Shown: positions 11,352 through 23,510, counted from the stretch's first letter. The stretch is DNA of 64,000 nucleotides from Crocodylus rhombifer (GCA_038503035.1 JAVSML010025534.1:186001-250000); one strand, 5' to 3'. Made by a program: numbers and translations. The notes: generated from the sequence alone by a model not told the origin.

Positions 11352-12565
11352 TGTAGCAGGGAGTTGGAATATGGCCCTGCTACACTCATCTTTCCTGAGG
11401 AGCCTGGGCCAGAAGTACTGCAGTGAGATTCCCCGACTGCAGGCACGGCCCCTTTAAAACCAGCGGGTACGCTGAGTGGAAGGCAGAACTTATAAGGACT
11501 TTGGTGCCCTGGGCCAGAAAGGCCTCAGACTGCCTAGAGCCAAGACGAGCATTTCTCCTGAAAAGGGGAAAGAACCAGGGCAAACTTGCCTGGTGCTGGT
11601 GTGGAGGCACAGGCAAGCTGCCAGAGAGAAGCAACCTGGGAGAGTGGCAGCGCAAAGAGGAAGCCTGGTTATCTTCATCGGCATGTGAAAGGCTGGAGAA
11701 TCAGGTGATCTGCAAGAGACAGAGAGAGAGAGAATCCCCATGCAACCAAACTGTGAGTATGGAGTGAAGCTCTGACCGGGAAGAGGAGATGCATGCAGGG
11801 AGCGTTTTGGGAATTAGAGTCCCTGGCTTGAAGCTGAGCATAAGCAAGGATGTAGCCTGAGGTCTGATTGAGACTGTATGGATCTAAGCTGTGGCTACTG
11901 TCAGCCAGGAAGACTTTTATCCAGCAGGGAGAGCAGCAGGGAAAAGAGGCTTGAATGTCTTAAGGGTTAGTAAAGACCCAAACCCCATGGCCCGCTATAG
12001 CTGGAATGTCTATGAAAGCCAGAGGGACACTTGGGAATGGACCAAGGATTGGCAGGTTACACCATGATCTTTTGTTTAATGTAATTTGATTTGTAAGTCT
12101 AAGGGCAGAAGGCCCTGTGGAAAGTGTAACGTGGGCCGCCAAGTTCAGACGGCCCAAAGGGGAAGTGACTGAGGATACCAGCTTGCCCACCCTGAGCCAT
12201 TACGCTTATTTTTTCCAGTTTATATGATTTTGGGTGGCGAGCAAATGAACTGGTGATAGTGGTGACCCAGTCTGGGTTGTGACACAGCAGGTATACAAAA
12301 GTGAGGGTGGCAGACTATAACACCCTATTTGATGGCCAATACAGTTAAGATCAACGGGTGAGAGATGGACCAGGATGTAGGGGTGGAGGACCTTGGGCAT
12401 GTCTGGCAATGCACACAACACACCCGATCTGGTGTGTTGAGATATAGCTTTTCTCCAGCCTCCTATAGCCTGTCATCAAGATATGTCAGGTGAGACGCAC
12501 AGCAGTGGAGAAAAATGTATGGCCTGAGAACAAAGAGGTGGCACTACTAACAGTGCCCTGTGACA
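11352..12565 (+). mobile_element. Second LTR-like element inserted in the old CR1
   Basis: It begins TGTAGCAGGGA and its probable end is ccctgtgaca at 12565, again TG...CA and nearly inverted-complementary at the tips. It has a ccccctttaaaa box near 11450, a TATA-like ttataagg at 11490-11497 and a GAGAGAGAGA tract near 11723. CR1 sequence stops before it and resumes after it with tagtccattcatcc. No matching target duplication is visible, so a few bases of flank were probably lost. A tggcgagc word near 12236 could mark the start of retroviral leader sequence, which would make the LTR itself end near 12230; I could not decide. Confidence 0.55.
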
Positions 12566-13765
12566 TAGTCCATTCATCCAGCCTGAACTTCTTTAGCTTG
12601 CTTGCAAGAATGTTGTGGGAGACCATATCAAAGGCCTTGCTAAAATCAAGGTATATCATGTCCACTGTGCTTCCTGTATCCACAGAGCCAGTCATCTTGT
12701 CATAGAAGGCAATCAGGTTGGTCAGATATGACTTTCCCTTGGGAAATCCATGCTAACAGGTCCTAATCACCTTCTTCTCTAAGTGCTTAGAAATGGATTC
12801 CTTGAGGACCTGCTCCATGATTTGTCATGGTCTGAGATGAGGCTGACTGGTCTGTAGTTCTGGATCCTCCTTCTTCCCTTTCTTAAAGATGGGCATTATA
12901 TTTATATTTTCCCTTTTCCAATCATCAGGGTTCTCTCCTGGTTGCCAGAAGTTTTCAAAGATAATGACTGGTCGCCCTGCAATCACATTGTCTAATTCTC
13001 TCAACATGTTTGGGAGCATTGCATCTGGCATCCTGGACATGTTCACGCCCAGCTTTTCTAAATAGTGCCTAATCTGTTCTTTCACCACTGTTGGCTGCTC
13101 ACCTCCTCCTCAAACTGTGTTGCCAGGTGCATTAATTTGGTAGCTGACCTTGCCTGTAAAGACTGAGGTAAAAAGGCATTGAGTACTTCAGCTTTTTCCA
13201 TATCATCTGTCACTAGGCTGCCTCCCCATTCAGTAAGAGACCTGCACTTTCCCTGATCTTCCCCTTGCTGCTGACATACTTGTAGAAACCCTTCTTGTTA
13301 CACTTCCTGTCCTGTATTAGCTGCAACTCCAATTGTCCTTTGGCTTTCCTCACTTCACCCCTGCATGCCCAAGCAATGCTCTTCTCTAGTTGTTTGTGCA
13401 AGTTTCTGTTTCTTATAAGCTTCCTTCTTGTGATTTAGTTTACTGACAAGTTCCCTGCTAAGCCAAGCTAGTCTTCTACCATACTTGCTATCCTTCCTGT
13501 GTGTATGAATGGTTCATTCCTGCACCCTTGGTAAGGGTAGAATACAACCAGCTCTCCTGGACTGCTTCCACCTCCGATCAGACTCCCAGGAGATCCTGCC
13601 CTCCACTTCCCTGAGTCAAAGTTTGCTTTTCTGAAGTCCAGGGTCCTTACTTTGCTACTCTCCTACTTTTCTTTCATCAATCATCTCATGGTTGCTGCTG
13701 CCCCAGTTGCCATCCACTTCTATGTTACCTACCAATTCTTCCCTGTTTGTGAGCAGCAGGCCAAA
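12566..13765 (-). mobile_element. Old CR1 LINE, part 3 of 3 (5' part of the copy)
   Basis: Minus-strand frames show CR1 RT and linker blocks: DMIYLDFSKAFDMVSHNIL (frame 12486-12695), a NIMPIFKKGKKEDPE-like block with the preceding linker (12825-13088), and the basic segment before it (13213-13401). The order along the minus strand is correct for ORF2, but frames are interrupted by stops and shifts. Similarity fades near 13765 in the endonuclease region, so the copy is 5' truncated. The whole CR1 spans 8737-13765 including two LTR-like insertions. Confidence 0.85.
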
Positions 13766-16456
13766 TATGACCAATAGTGCAAAACATGGGCATGCTAACT
13801 ATATTGATTAGAAAGTGGAGGTGATGAGCTGTGAATTAAAAACTTGCCTGTGAATTTCAGATTAATCTGATATCATTCTTCATGTTGCTGTCTTTTTGCA
13901 TGGTTACATAGGCAAGTTTTCTGTTTTGATTCATACTTGTCACTTGACTTGCTCTTATAAAAACACATCCCATATGCACGCACAGCTGCATGTGAAAAAG
14001 GGCGTAAGGGTAAATTTTAGAAGATAGCCTCCAAATATTTAGTCATCTAGATTTGCCCTGGAGCATTATGTACAACATCTTCAGAGGCCCCTGTGAAATT
14101 ACCGCCCAATAAAACATGGCTTTACAATAACCCGTATTTATGAGTTATTGTGTTGTTGTACTAGGGCTGTAAAAGCGGAAATGAGATTACTATTCTGAGT
14201 CTCACACTGCCAACACTTACTCAGGCGAGTAACATTACTCAAACAATAAATTTAATCATACGCTTGAATGTGTGCAGTATAGGACCTTTAATTTTTACAT
14301 GTATCTATAAATATGCTATATATATATATCACAAACACACACATATATGATATAAATATCTTTTTTTGGAAGGAAAAAAGAGAAGCTGCATTTGGAGATG
14401 AAATTTAGCAGGCTTGGTGTTAGCCCAGAGGTGTACTGCACTGGAAAGTTTGAAGAAAATTGGTTCAGCTATTTTTGAGTTAGCCAAGTGTTTTTCAGCT
14501 GTTAAGAAAATTGTTTCAGCTATTTCATGCTTGGATAACCCAGTCTTGTTTAAAAACATCAAGCCTGGTGTGTATGCAGTCCTGAAGTAGAAGTATGTGT
14601 TTTGCCTTGTGTGAAAGAGTTTGGCTTTGAAATAATATAGGGCTCAACTGTAATCCAAGGAGCATTCATGAAGGGACCCTCTACATATGAATCTTACAAC
14701 CTGATTCCCTCATCTGGAAAGAGGTTGCAGCATTTCCCCACTTCCTCCAGGCTTGGTAGAGGGTTATTGACAGCTTCAGAGAAGTCCGTTGACTTTGTAT
14801 GTGTGAATAGCTAAGCAGTGGGAGTACAGATTTTTCTTCAGGTTATATTATTCACAGTACCTGCATTCTTGAAGGAGTGAGACTGAAATGGCCTTTTGTA
14901 TAGCTGATTTCAGCATGTTTTGGAAGTTAAACAATGCTGGATCTGCTCCCTACTCAGATTCAAGATCTCCACAGTAAAAAGAGACGTGTGGAACCATAGT
15001 AACTTTTGGAGACTCTACCGTTTTGAAGAGGCCTCAAGAAAGATTAACTATTTGTAGAAAAAGCACATTAAACCACTACATCAGTAAGGAAAACTATTTT
15101 TCTGTCTGTGTCATTTTTTGTTGAACAAGATGCCTCTCAGTTAAAGATATTTCTTCATTTTTTTTTGTCCTAACTTGGACACTTTTTCTTTGCCTGGCTC
15201 TTTTGATATAAAGTGTTAAAAGATTTTAATTTATTTATTCCTGCCACAATGCTTTTTCATGTTAGCTTTTTTTAATTAGGGTTATGTCCAAATGGACACT
15301 TTTATTCTAAAAGTGGTTATTACCTTGAAAAAAACGGAACTACTTTGAGGGCTAAACATTTTAATACTGTTGTCAGCCAAAGGTAATTTTGTTCAGAAAA
15401 TACTAATGACATTTTTTTTCTTGGGATTATCACATCAACATTAACTCTGTGGCTAAATACAGACAGTCAAAAAGCCTGAGGCTGAATTGATTCAATCTTT
15501 GCAAGTCAGTTTAAGCGGTGTAGATTGAACCAATAAGGAAGTGAACAGGCATTCACTTTTGATTCCAGCAATGAAGACACGTGCCTGCAGTGTCTCAGGC
15601 AAGGCGCCAGGGGGTGCTAGAGCATGCCTCCCTGCTCAGCTGGAGTAGACAGCTTGGGCCAGGGATAGCTCACCCACCCTGCGAGGGGGAGTTTGCAGGG
15701 GAGGTGCGAAGTATCTGGGATGCTGGGGGCTGTGAGTTAACTTGAATCTGGAGGGGATCTGGGGTAGAAGTTCAATAAACCTATTTAACCTAAATCAGTT
15801 AAGTCTGATACTACATCCATCCAGGTTTATTTTAAATTGGTTTTAGCCATTCTGGTTTATGCTAACTTATGTTAGAGTGGTCTATGTGCACTGAACTTCT
15901 GTTGTGTTACCAATTTGAACCGGGTTCTGATCACTTATGCAGGTTTATGTGCAATTTCCATCCCTAGCCTTTGTTGCTGATCTGTGTTTTATGGCTTGGT
16001 CTTTCAATATATAATAAGATGACACTTGGCAGTGTGATATGTTATTAGTAGAAATTATTTTTTTTGCTTTTAAACTGTTGTGCTGGTTTGGGTATGTCTT
16101 TATGGAACAGAACCTGTAGAGTAACCGAGTAACCTTAGGCCACTGACAGACATTAAAAAGAAAGTGTGATGGGATGTGATGTGTGATCCTAACAATCATA
16201 CCTCCTGCCATGCCACATATGCATGGGAGGAGGCAAGATTGTGGGGTTGGGTATCAGATCCCATCATGCCATATTTCTGATGCAGGGGGAGCCTGGGATC
16301 ATGATCCTGGGCTCTCCTTGAATGGCAATCTTCGCTTCTGTGGCTAGGAGCCCCATCATCTGGCAGAGCTCCCAGCCATGGAGCCCTAGCCACACATTCA
16401 ATTAAAGGCATGATAGGAACCAGCAGCAGTTGAATGAACGTGTGGCCAGGTCACTA
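13766..16456. other. No gene; largely unassigned sequence
   Basis: AT-rich DNA with a TA/CA-rich patch at 14319-14345. A segment at about 15470-15930 has inverted-looking ends (tgattcaatc near 15490; ggttttagcc near 15840) and a GC-rich centre, which could be a decayed MITE, but the arms do not pair well enough to call. No convincing exon. Confidence 0.4.
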
Positions 16457-16492
16457 CTTAAGATGTGATTAAAGAGTTAATTGTGTCTTAAG
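16457..16492. repeat. 36-bp imperfect palindrome, family copy 1
   Basis: cttaagatgtgattaa pairs with ttaattgtgtcttaag. A second copy with the same flanking word gtgtggccaggt and the same spacing lies at 61201-61236, so this is a dispersed repeat, probably one end of a non-autonomous DNA transposon. Confidence 0.7.
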
Positions 16493-16893
16493 AGTAACAT
16501 GTGCCAGGTGCCTTAGATATATGCAGGTAGCTTTTTCTGTTTTACACATATGCAGTGCTCTGCTGAAATCTAGGGCTCTCTTTCAATGCATCTGCACAAA
16601 GGGGCAGACTTACGGTTGCTATAAGGGGCTAACTTAGAATATTTTGTTTTTAGGCAGTTTAACTTACTTGTACCAGCTATGATTTCTAACAGACTATTTG
16701 GAGGAGTAAATGTTTACTAATATGAGAAAGGATTTCATAACTTGTCACACATCTTACTATAATATAATCTTAGTATAATATAGATTTTGCAGTAGAATTA
16801 TTTTATTTCAGATGTGGAGAGCCCGGGAGACATGGTACTTCATGGCGTCAGCTCTACCCACCCGCACAGTGCTGGGGCAGGGAATGTCTAGGA

Positions 16894-17124
16894 CAGTGAT
16901 TCTCAACCAGAGTGCCATAGCCCTCTGATTTACATCATTTACAAGAGAATCCCAGAGATTTCAATCAGACAGCCAGAAACATGCTGACCTGTTGTGGTCT
17001 TTCTGAGTTCTTGGCAAGAGAAAAAATTGCTCTATTATTTTTCCATACTCAAAAATCCACATGCGTATGAAGAGCTAGCATTTTCTGAGGGATGCCTTGA
17101 GTCTAAAAAGGTTGAGAACCACCG
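16894..17124. mobile_element. hAT-type MITE with 8-bp target duplication
   Basis: A 231-bp element begins cagtgattctcaacc and ends ggttgagaaccaccg, imperfect terminal inverted repeats of the CAGTGGTTCTCAACC type known from hAT (Charlie-like) non-autonomous elements. It is flanked by gtctagga (16886-16893) and gtctaggc (17125-17132), a 7/8 match of the 8-bp length diagnostic for hAT. No coding sequence. Confidence 0.88.
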
Positions 17125-17374
17125 GTCTAGGCATAAGCAGGATCCAAGTGCAATCATGGGTCATCAGACCTGATGAAATAGAAGACTGTCTCTGAGATTA
17201 GCCCCTTCCCAGGCACACAAGGGGGGTGAAGTTCATTATGTGAATCACCCAATTTGATCCAGTTCCCAGCTTCTATTCCAGAATACACTACAGCAGCAAA
17301 ATCACAGCACTGAATGTATAGCTGAGCAGATGTTGGGTTTTTGGTCATAGCCATGCTGGTCTAAGGACATAGGC

Positions 17375-17600
17375 AGGCAAGGTTCTTTGGGTAGATGTGA
17401 TCTCTTTTATTAGATTTCCACCAATTTACATTCTCGCTTGCCTCCTGTCACACTTGTAGCTGCTTTCATTCCTTGGAGTCTCTGAAAAGCAGAGGCCCCC
17501 TATGCCTGAAGAAGGGCGATTGTGCCCAAAAGCTTGCAAAGAACTTTTGTCCTCAGTTGGCCTAATAAAAGATAATGCATCTACCCAAAGAACCTTGCCT
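17375..17600. mobile_element. MITE with perfect 23-bp inverted termini
   Basis: Positions 17375-17397 and 17578-17600 are perfect reverse complements over 23 bp, with further imperfect pairing inward (ctcttttatta against taataaaaga). The interior contains an inner motif gcctgaagaagggcg...aaagcttgc. The sequence left of it (17335-17374, including catgctggtctaagg) may belong to the same repeat, which would make the true left end lie further out. The class is uncertain; the interior wording is common to several sauropsid repeats. Confidence 0.75.
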
Positions 17601-20084
17601 AGCTGAGCAGGCTGATTTCATTCTGCTACCCAGGAAAAAAGGCTGCATTTCTCCCTTTACTTTAGGACTTGTGTGCTAAATAACAGAGAGTGTGACTATA
17701 CTAGGGGAGCAGAGTGCTCAGTCATGCTGTAGAAGAAATAATCTACTCAACTCATCCTGTTCTGCTTGTATCAACCCCAGAAATAAGGTGGTAAGGACAC
17801 CCTAAGGCATGCCCGCAGCATCTCACTCCAGTCCTGGGTTTTGTGGTGTGCTCAACAATGTTGTTTGGGGGCACCGAAAGGGCTTCGTTGCTGGGGTCAA
17901 TGCATTTGGAGCAGGAGGTGTTTATTTCTTTGGTGGCCTGACCAAGTACTTTGCTGTCACCATGCAGATGTATCCAAAGCAGCAGATTCTGTCACCTGTC
18001 CTTATTCCAAATAGCACCCAACTCCCTGAATAGCCCTGTAAATGTCCAGGACTACTTGTGAAAGTATACACATGTCAACGTGAGGAAGGACAGCACATTT
18101 AGGCTTTTCATCAGCATAGCTAGACAGGGAATGAAGGAAGAGTCAGTAATAACATAAGCACTCAGACCAAGATTAAGCAGCGGATAGCATGTTACAACAT
18201 TTTGAAATCAGCCATGTGAGTTCTTGAGTCAGAAACCTATCAAAATGCACTCTCCAGCTCTTCATTTTTGCTTTTACAGAGTTGTCCATAGGCTGCCAGT
18301 CTGTGGGATTATAGACAGCTGAGGAAATTTAGTACAATTTCACTGCTCAGATTGTTTTTCTATAGGCCAAAGCAGTTTAAAACAACTTTACCTCTGGTCC
18401 CAGGTGTTGCTGAGGCAGCAAAGTCTCTGCAAGCCCCCAGAAATCAGCAGGGAAAGCTGCTGAAGCAAGAAAAATCTTTAACTGTGAAACCAAAAATGGG
18501 AGCAAAAAGGAGTAGGAAAAAAAAAATCAAGCAAGCAGCATTTTTTATCCCAATTAAGGGCTCCAGTATTACTCTCAGGACGTGGACTGCTTTGAACATT
18601 TTTTTTCCTTAGTGGTGAATGGCTTTTGTGGAGTCAGGGGTTAACTTAGATGAGTGTCATGGTAAGTTGTGAACTGTTCATTGAAAATAATGGCCTGGGG
18701 CACCTGGGGTGCTGTATGCGATTTCTTCGGTGAGAGGTTTTTAATGCAAATTAAGTAGTTGGATTTTGAGTTTCCACTATGCATAGTACAATAAACCCAG
18801 CCCATTTGCTGGCAGACGGTGACCACCATCATTGGCACTAATTGGCACCCTTTTAAGCAGCCGCAGTGAAGATGGCCACAGATTAAAGGCACAAGAGAAC
18901 TGAACTATGCTCTTAGTTCAAGAGGTGGTTCTTTTGAGCCAGGAGTCTGTGGAGAGAGGTGAGATGGCGTGGGGGATGTTTCACCGGTGCAGCCTACCCA
19001 CTACTTGTTCTAGGAAGAACCGAGGCTTCTGTTCCCAAGGCTGTCTATCTGGCATCTTTCCTGAATTCTGAATTCACTTAGTTGACCTTCTAGGCAAATT
19101 TTACAGAAAACTCAAAGTAAAGATTGCCTTTTGAAATCATGCCCTCTGATCTTTCTGAAGACATTTGCTATTGCAGTATTTTAAGGCAGGAAAGTATTTT
19201 AGACTTTGAGTCTTTTGTGAAATTCACAGGAAGGCTCAAGATCATGGTGGGGAGCGGTAGAGGTGAAGTTAAATCAGCTAAAGAACTGTTCTGTGATCTT
19301 AAAAATGCATCTCTTCAATTGAACCCCGGGAAAGAAAATAGCATATCAGCTTTACCTACTGAGCTGCACTATAGACAGCAGCCGTATAGCATCGTAGGGA
19401 AAGAAGTGCTGGAAGCAGTGCTGTGGCATTTGAAAAAATGGAGCCATCCAATTTTGAACGTCAAAATGATCATGTTTAATGAAAAATTATCACATAACGC
19501 AGACATATAATATACAAAGTAAATGTTTTCTGATCCTTTGCTGATGACCATATTGATGAAAATAGCAAATATTTTAATTAATTCATTGTCCCTTCTTCCC
19601 TTTAATACCTCAATCAAATTTTACTGAAGAATTGCTGTCCTCTTCTGCTATAAACATCCATCTAAAAACACACATAAGGGGGGAACATGCAAACAATCAG
19701 GGTGATCTGAAAATACAGAATTGATTAACTATAAGCATTTTCATTCAAATGCAAGGAATCATTGGCTCTTCCTGGAGGATCATACATTTTAGCTATTTTT
19801 GCAATCAGCTATTACATCAGGCATGAGTCTAATTTATTGTATAAATAGAATAAATACCATGGGCCAGATCCTACTCAACCAATTAGGCACATGGACTTAG
19901 GCACATAAATATGATCTTGTCCTATCCTGCTCAAGTCTCAAAAACAACTGACGCAAGAAGTGGGTTGATTCTACTGCTCACTGCTTTTTGTGACTTAGTC
20001 TTCAGGCTAAGAATATGGTGTGCTATAAATCTAGTGTTTAGGTTTTTTTCTAGGGCATGACCAGGGCAGAATAGGTTTATACTG
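17601..20084. other. No gene confirmed
   Basis: Contains a 74-codon frame at 17809-18033 and a 128-codon frame at 19124-19510 with no domain I recognise, no clear splice sites and no supporting context. A short A-run lies at 18519-18527. I see no defined repeat. Confidence 0.4.
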
Positions 20085-20998
20085 GGCATGTCTACACATG
20101 CTATTAATGCTTTAAAGGCTTACTGCTCAGTGAAATACCGCTCAGTAAGCCTTCCCTTGGATCAAATCTGCTCCAGTACAGGGCTACCTTGCCCCAGGCC
20201 CCTGCATCAGCCAAGCTCTCCTGGAGGTGCTAGCCTGGGAGTTGGCAGGGAGCATGGGGGCTGGTCCTCTTGTGCACAGGGTCTCGATTGCTCTGCTGGT
20301 TGTAGTGGCAGCTGTCTCCTGGCCCCATGCACATTAGGATGGGTCTTGATATGCAGGGGGCTGGGAGACAGCTGCTGCTGCAGAGCTTTTCCAGCCCCAT
20401 GCACATGGGGACAAGCCCCCTGCTGCTCAAAGGTTTCCCCACGCAGCTGGGGGCTGGTTGGGACCTGCCACACAAGCAGGACAGATCCTAGCCAGCCCCT
20501 GGCTCCTCAAAGATCTCCCCACCTAACTGGGGGCTGGCTGGGAGTGGGACAGCTCCTGGGGACAGCTCCTGGCCAGCCCTCAGCTAGGCAGGGAAGCAGA
20601 CTGCTTCCCAGTCCTGGTGCTGCTTGGTTCCCAGCTTCTGTGGGGAGCCACGAGCTGAGCAGTGCCAAGATGGGGGTTGGGACAGAGAGCTACTCTGTCC
20701 CAGCGCTGTTCAGGTCCCAGCTCTGGGGGGAGCTGGGAGTTGAACAGCAGCAGGACTAGGGGAGTTCCCCTTCCCCTGTGGTCCCCTGGTATTGGGGCTG
20801 ACCAGGAGCAAATTTGCTCCCCAGTAAGCATCTTCACATGCACTACTGCGCAGTATCTACTGCATAGTTAGTTTATTACCTGTATTTACAAGTAGTAGCT
20901 AACTGCACAGTAGACTCATTTATTGCATATTAAATGATGCACATGTGTAGACAGTGATGCTTTACTGTGCAGTAGATTAATAAAGCATTTCATGTACC
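20085..20998. mobile_element. Non-autonomous DNA element with GGCATGTCTACACATGC-type ends
   Basis: The left end reads ggcatgtctacacatgc. The right end, on the opposite strand, reads ggtacatgaaatgcttt, a diverged inverted copy. Subterminal words (actgcgcagtatctactgc, actgcacagtagactca) are repeated in both orientations, and the centre is GC-rich. The element at 36716-41158 has the same ends and the same cagtag/gcagta subterminal words. A 223-codon frame runs through the GC-rich core, but it lacks any domain and overlaps other frames, so I do not call it a gene. Confidence 0.65.
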
Positions 20999-21037
20999 CA
21001 CAACCACTTAGGAGCCTAAGCCTGGCCCCAGATGTCT

Positions 21038-21734
21038 ACCAACACTGCCAGGAAAGGACCCCATAATCAACTAGTCAATCTCCCTGTTTAAAGCATAGCC
21101 ATCCCTGTTTAAACCCAGGAATGTGTTAGTTTAAGCTGAAGTAAAAAACCTTCAGTGCTAGAGATTCCACAGTCTCTCTAGGTAACCTGTACTAGTGTTT
21201 CCTCACCCTTAAGATTAAAAAAGTTCTTAACTTTTAACCCAAATATCTCATTGTGCAACTTAAGACCATTCATTCTTGTCCTAGACTCTGTGGACACAGA
21301 CAATGATTAATTGCTGACTTCTTTATAACAAGCCTTTTTGTATTTAAAAACTGTTATCAAGTCCCTTAGTTGTCTCTTCTGTAAAGTAAATAATTGCAAT
21401 ACTTCCAGCCTTTCCTCATATGTTATGTTTTCTAGACTTAAAAACAATTTTTTGTCTATCTTTGTCCACATCGTTTTTCAAGTGTGGTGCCTAAAGCTGG
21501 GTACAATACTCCAGGTCTTACCAAGAGCTAAACACAATGGAAGAATCACTTCCTGTAACTTGAATATGACATTTCTATTAGTACATCCCAGTACACTATT
21601 AGTTTTTATTGCAGGGGTATTACAGTACTGACAGTTTCAGGTTATGATCTGCTATAATCACCAGAGCCATGACTCTATTTCTGTTTGCATCTAAATGGCA
21701 GTTTTCTAGCTGAAGTTTGTGATTCTATTTCCCT
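21038..21734 (-). mobile_element. Ancient CR1 LINE, part 1 (3' side)
   Basis: Antisense CR1 features are visible on the plus strand: aacttaagaccattcattcttg, gtcccttagttgtctcttct, tttgtccacatcg followed by caagtgtggtgcctaaagctgg, and actccaggtc. These correspond to the C-terminal ORF2 region in the younger copies here. No frame survives. It stops near 21734 within a ttctattt word and appears to resume at about 25073 with tctattttgtatttgtgc. Confidence 0.75.
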
Positions 21735-21789
21735 TGCAGTGTGGACGCATATACATGTGGGCATAGATACGCATGCATGAGCCATGCAT

Positions 21790-22694
21790 CTGTGAAGCTG
21801 TGGATATACCTGAGCATAAACCCTCTTTAACAGGGCACCATCCCAGGGGTAGCTGTCAGCCCCTAGAGGCCACGAAATTCCCGTTTTTTGCCATGCTTAC
21901 TCTGGGAACAGTCTCTCCTTCACTTGTCTGCCACGTCTTGATGTTCTTTATGGTCATAAAAGTGAGGCTGCCCCAGGGAATCTCAGACCTGATCTTGATC
22001 TAAGGAACACCTGGTGGTGGTGGTCCTTTGCTTTCAGGGCTAATTGCATGGCTCCATACCTCCCCTACACCATGCTCCATACCTCACAGACTTTGAGTCA
22101 CCAATCGGGTAGGACACTTGTCCCTTTGTTTCCAGGCCACCTGAGGCATAGCTTCTTTTGTTGGGGCTTTAGCCTTCCCGGTTTCCATCCCTCTACTCTG
22201 GCTGGTCCCACGGCCCAGGCACACTGTTCTATGCCTGGCTTTTGGGCTCCAGCCCCCACTCTGCCTTGACTCTGCCCCCAGCAGGTTCCAAGACAGTCAT
22301 GTGCTTGCAGGACACTAATGGGACCTCTGAACCTCCCCTCTAGTCCCAAACCCAAGCCACCGGTTTCAATATAAGAATGAAGTCTTCTTTCTTGCTTAAC
22401 AAGTCTCTCTTTCTCTTGCTTGCTCTCTCTCTCTCTCCAGGTAGCTCTTTCTTGTTCCCAGGCTTGCAGAGCTGCTTTCTTCCAGCCTTCTTGCAGATTT
22501 TGGGCCTCTGCTTTGCTGCTGTCAAGAGTTTTGCAATCTGCAACTCTCAGGGATGGTCTCCTTGCCTGGCTCAATCCCAGGGCTTTTACAGCTCTGGCCT
22601 GAGTCCTCTTCTGGTCATATGAGATCCCAGTCAGCTGACCTGACTACCGGGCTGTTGTTTAACCTCTGCTCTTCTGGCTGCCAATGCTATAAAG
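21790..22694 (-). mobile_element. LTR-like element, minus orientation
   Basis: The reverse complement matches the LTR-like element at 9361 in order. Its atgaccagaag word corresponds to the same word at 9961, and aggtcccattagtgtcctgc corresponds to aggtcccatcagtgccctag near 10338, both followed by gcagagtggg. It also has a GA-type tract (plus-strand CT run near 22423-22438). Edges are approximate; the 5' side abuts another element at 22695. No genes inside; the frames of 60-158 codons are incidental. Confidence 0.6.
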
Positions 22695-23253
22695 CAGTGG
22701 TCTCCAACCTTGTTATGGTGAAGATAATTTTTTGGCACCCTAGGATCTACCACACCCCACCTCCCTGTCCTGCCCCCATTCCACCCCTGGGTACCCACCC
22801 TGCCCACTTCCCTGGACCAGCTGCCTAAGGTCTTTCCCCACTCATCCAGCCTAGCCTGGGTGGCAGGGGGCATGGCTCCACAAATGACCAGTCAACCAAG
22901 ATCCCATCCACATCAATGGCTGCCCTGCCTGGCCCAACCATCCCGGTGCAAAAAAAAAGTCCTGCACTCACTAGATGCTGCCAGGTGGTGGGGTGATCCC
23001 TGATGCCCCCCATTGTCCTGTGCTGCATACGGGGCTCTGCCATGAGCCCCGATGCCCCATCTGCTGTCTCAGCCCCTCCCCACCGGCTGCTCTGCCCAGC
23101 CCCAGTGTCGTCTCTTTTTTTAAAGAATAGCCCCACACTCACCGGCTGTTGCAGCAGCCTTAGGGTTCTGGGGCTTGTGGTAGAGCCCCCCACACAATGT
23201 GGGGCAGCAGGGATCACCCCCCCACCTGGAAGCAGTCGATGAGTGCAGGGGCT

Positions 23254-23274
23254 TTTATTTATTTATTTATTTAA
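23254..23274. repeat. (TTTA)n microsatellite
   Basis: About five TTTA units in tandem within the palindromic element. Confidence 0.85.
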
Positions 23275-23417
23275 CTTACAAGCAGGGATGCTGGGGCCAG
23301 GTGGGGCAGCCATTGATGGGGGTGGAAGAGCAGGTGGGGAATAGGGCCTGTTCGATTCAGAGATTCTGCCCATTTGGTGGCGGTCACATCTCCGAATCAG
23401 ATTCGGCCAAATTGATT

Positions 23418-23460
23418 CAGGACAGTGATTCGAATCACAGAATCGAATCACTGTCTCCTG
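23418..23460. repeat. Perfect-core hairpin
   Basis: caggacagtgattcg pairs with cgaatcactgtctcctg across an 11-base loop, with only a 2-base bulge. It sits among repeated gattcgaatc-like words and looks like a terminal or subterminal structure of a DNA transposon. Confidence 0.7.
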
Positions 23461-23510
23461 AATTCTGCTGAATCCGAACCTGAAGCAAAAACTAGTTGCT
23501 TCACACAGGC

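Larger units (their letters stand above)
22695..23486. mobile_element. Palindromic element with GC-rich inverted arms
   Basis: It starts at cagtggtctccaacc, a hAT-like end. Positions about 22951-23030 and 23185-23260 are imperfect reverse complements (for example tcctgcactcactaga against the opposite strand of tcgatgagtgcagggg). The right part holds a tight hairpin at 23418-23460. Whether this is one element or two adjacent ones (for example an insertion ending at the attcgattc words) is not settled. Confidence 0.5.

Noticed and set aside
12232..12260. Retroviral primer-binding site after an LTR end near 12230
   Set aside because: tggcgagc is suggestive, but no tRNA match, polypurine tract or gag sequence supports it, and the end at 12565 looks equally LTR-like.
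17809..18033. 74-codon frame with Gly/Phe-rich protein, looked like a possible membrane protein exon or processed pseudogene
   Set aside because: I recognise no family, see no splice sites or poly-A tail, and frames of this length are expected by chance. A protein search would decide.
20088..20759. 223-codon open frame, Cys/Ser/Pro-rich
   Set aside because: It lies in the GC-rich core of a transposon-like element, has shadow frames on the other strand and no domain, signal peptide pattern or splice context.
22098..22574. 158-codon minus frame with a Glu/Arg/Lys-rich stretch resembling a coiled coil
   Set aside because: The charged stretch is the translation of the GA-rich tract of the LTR-like element.
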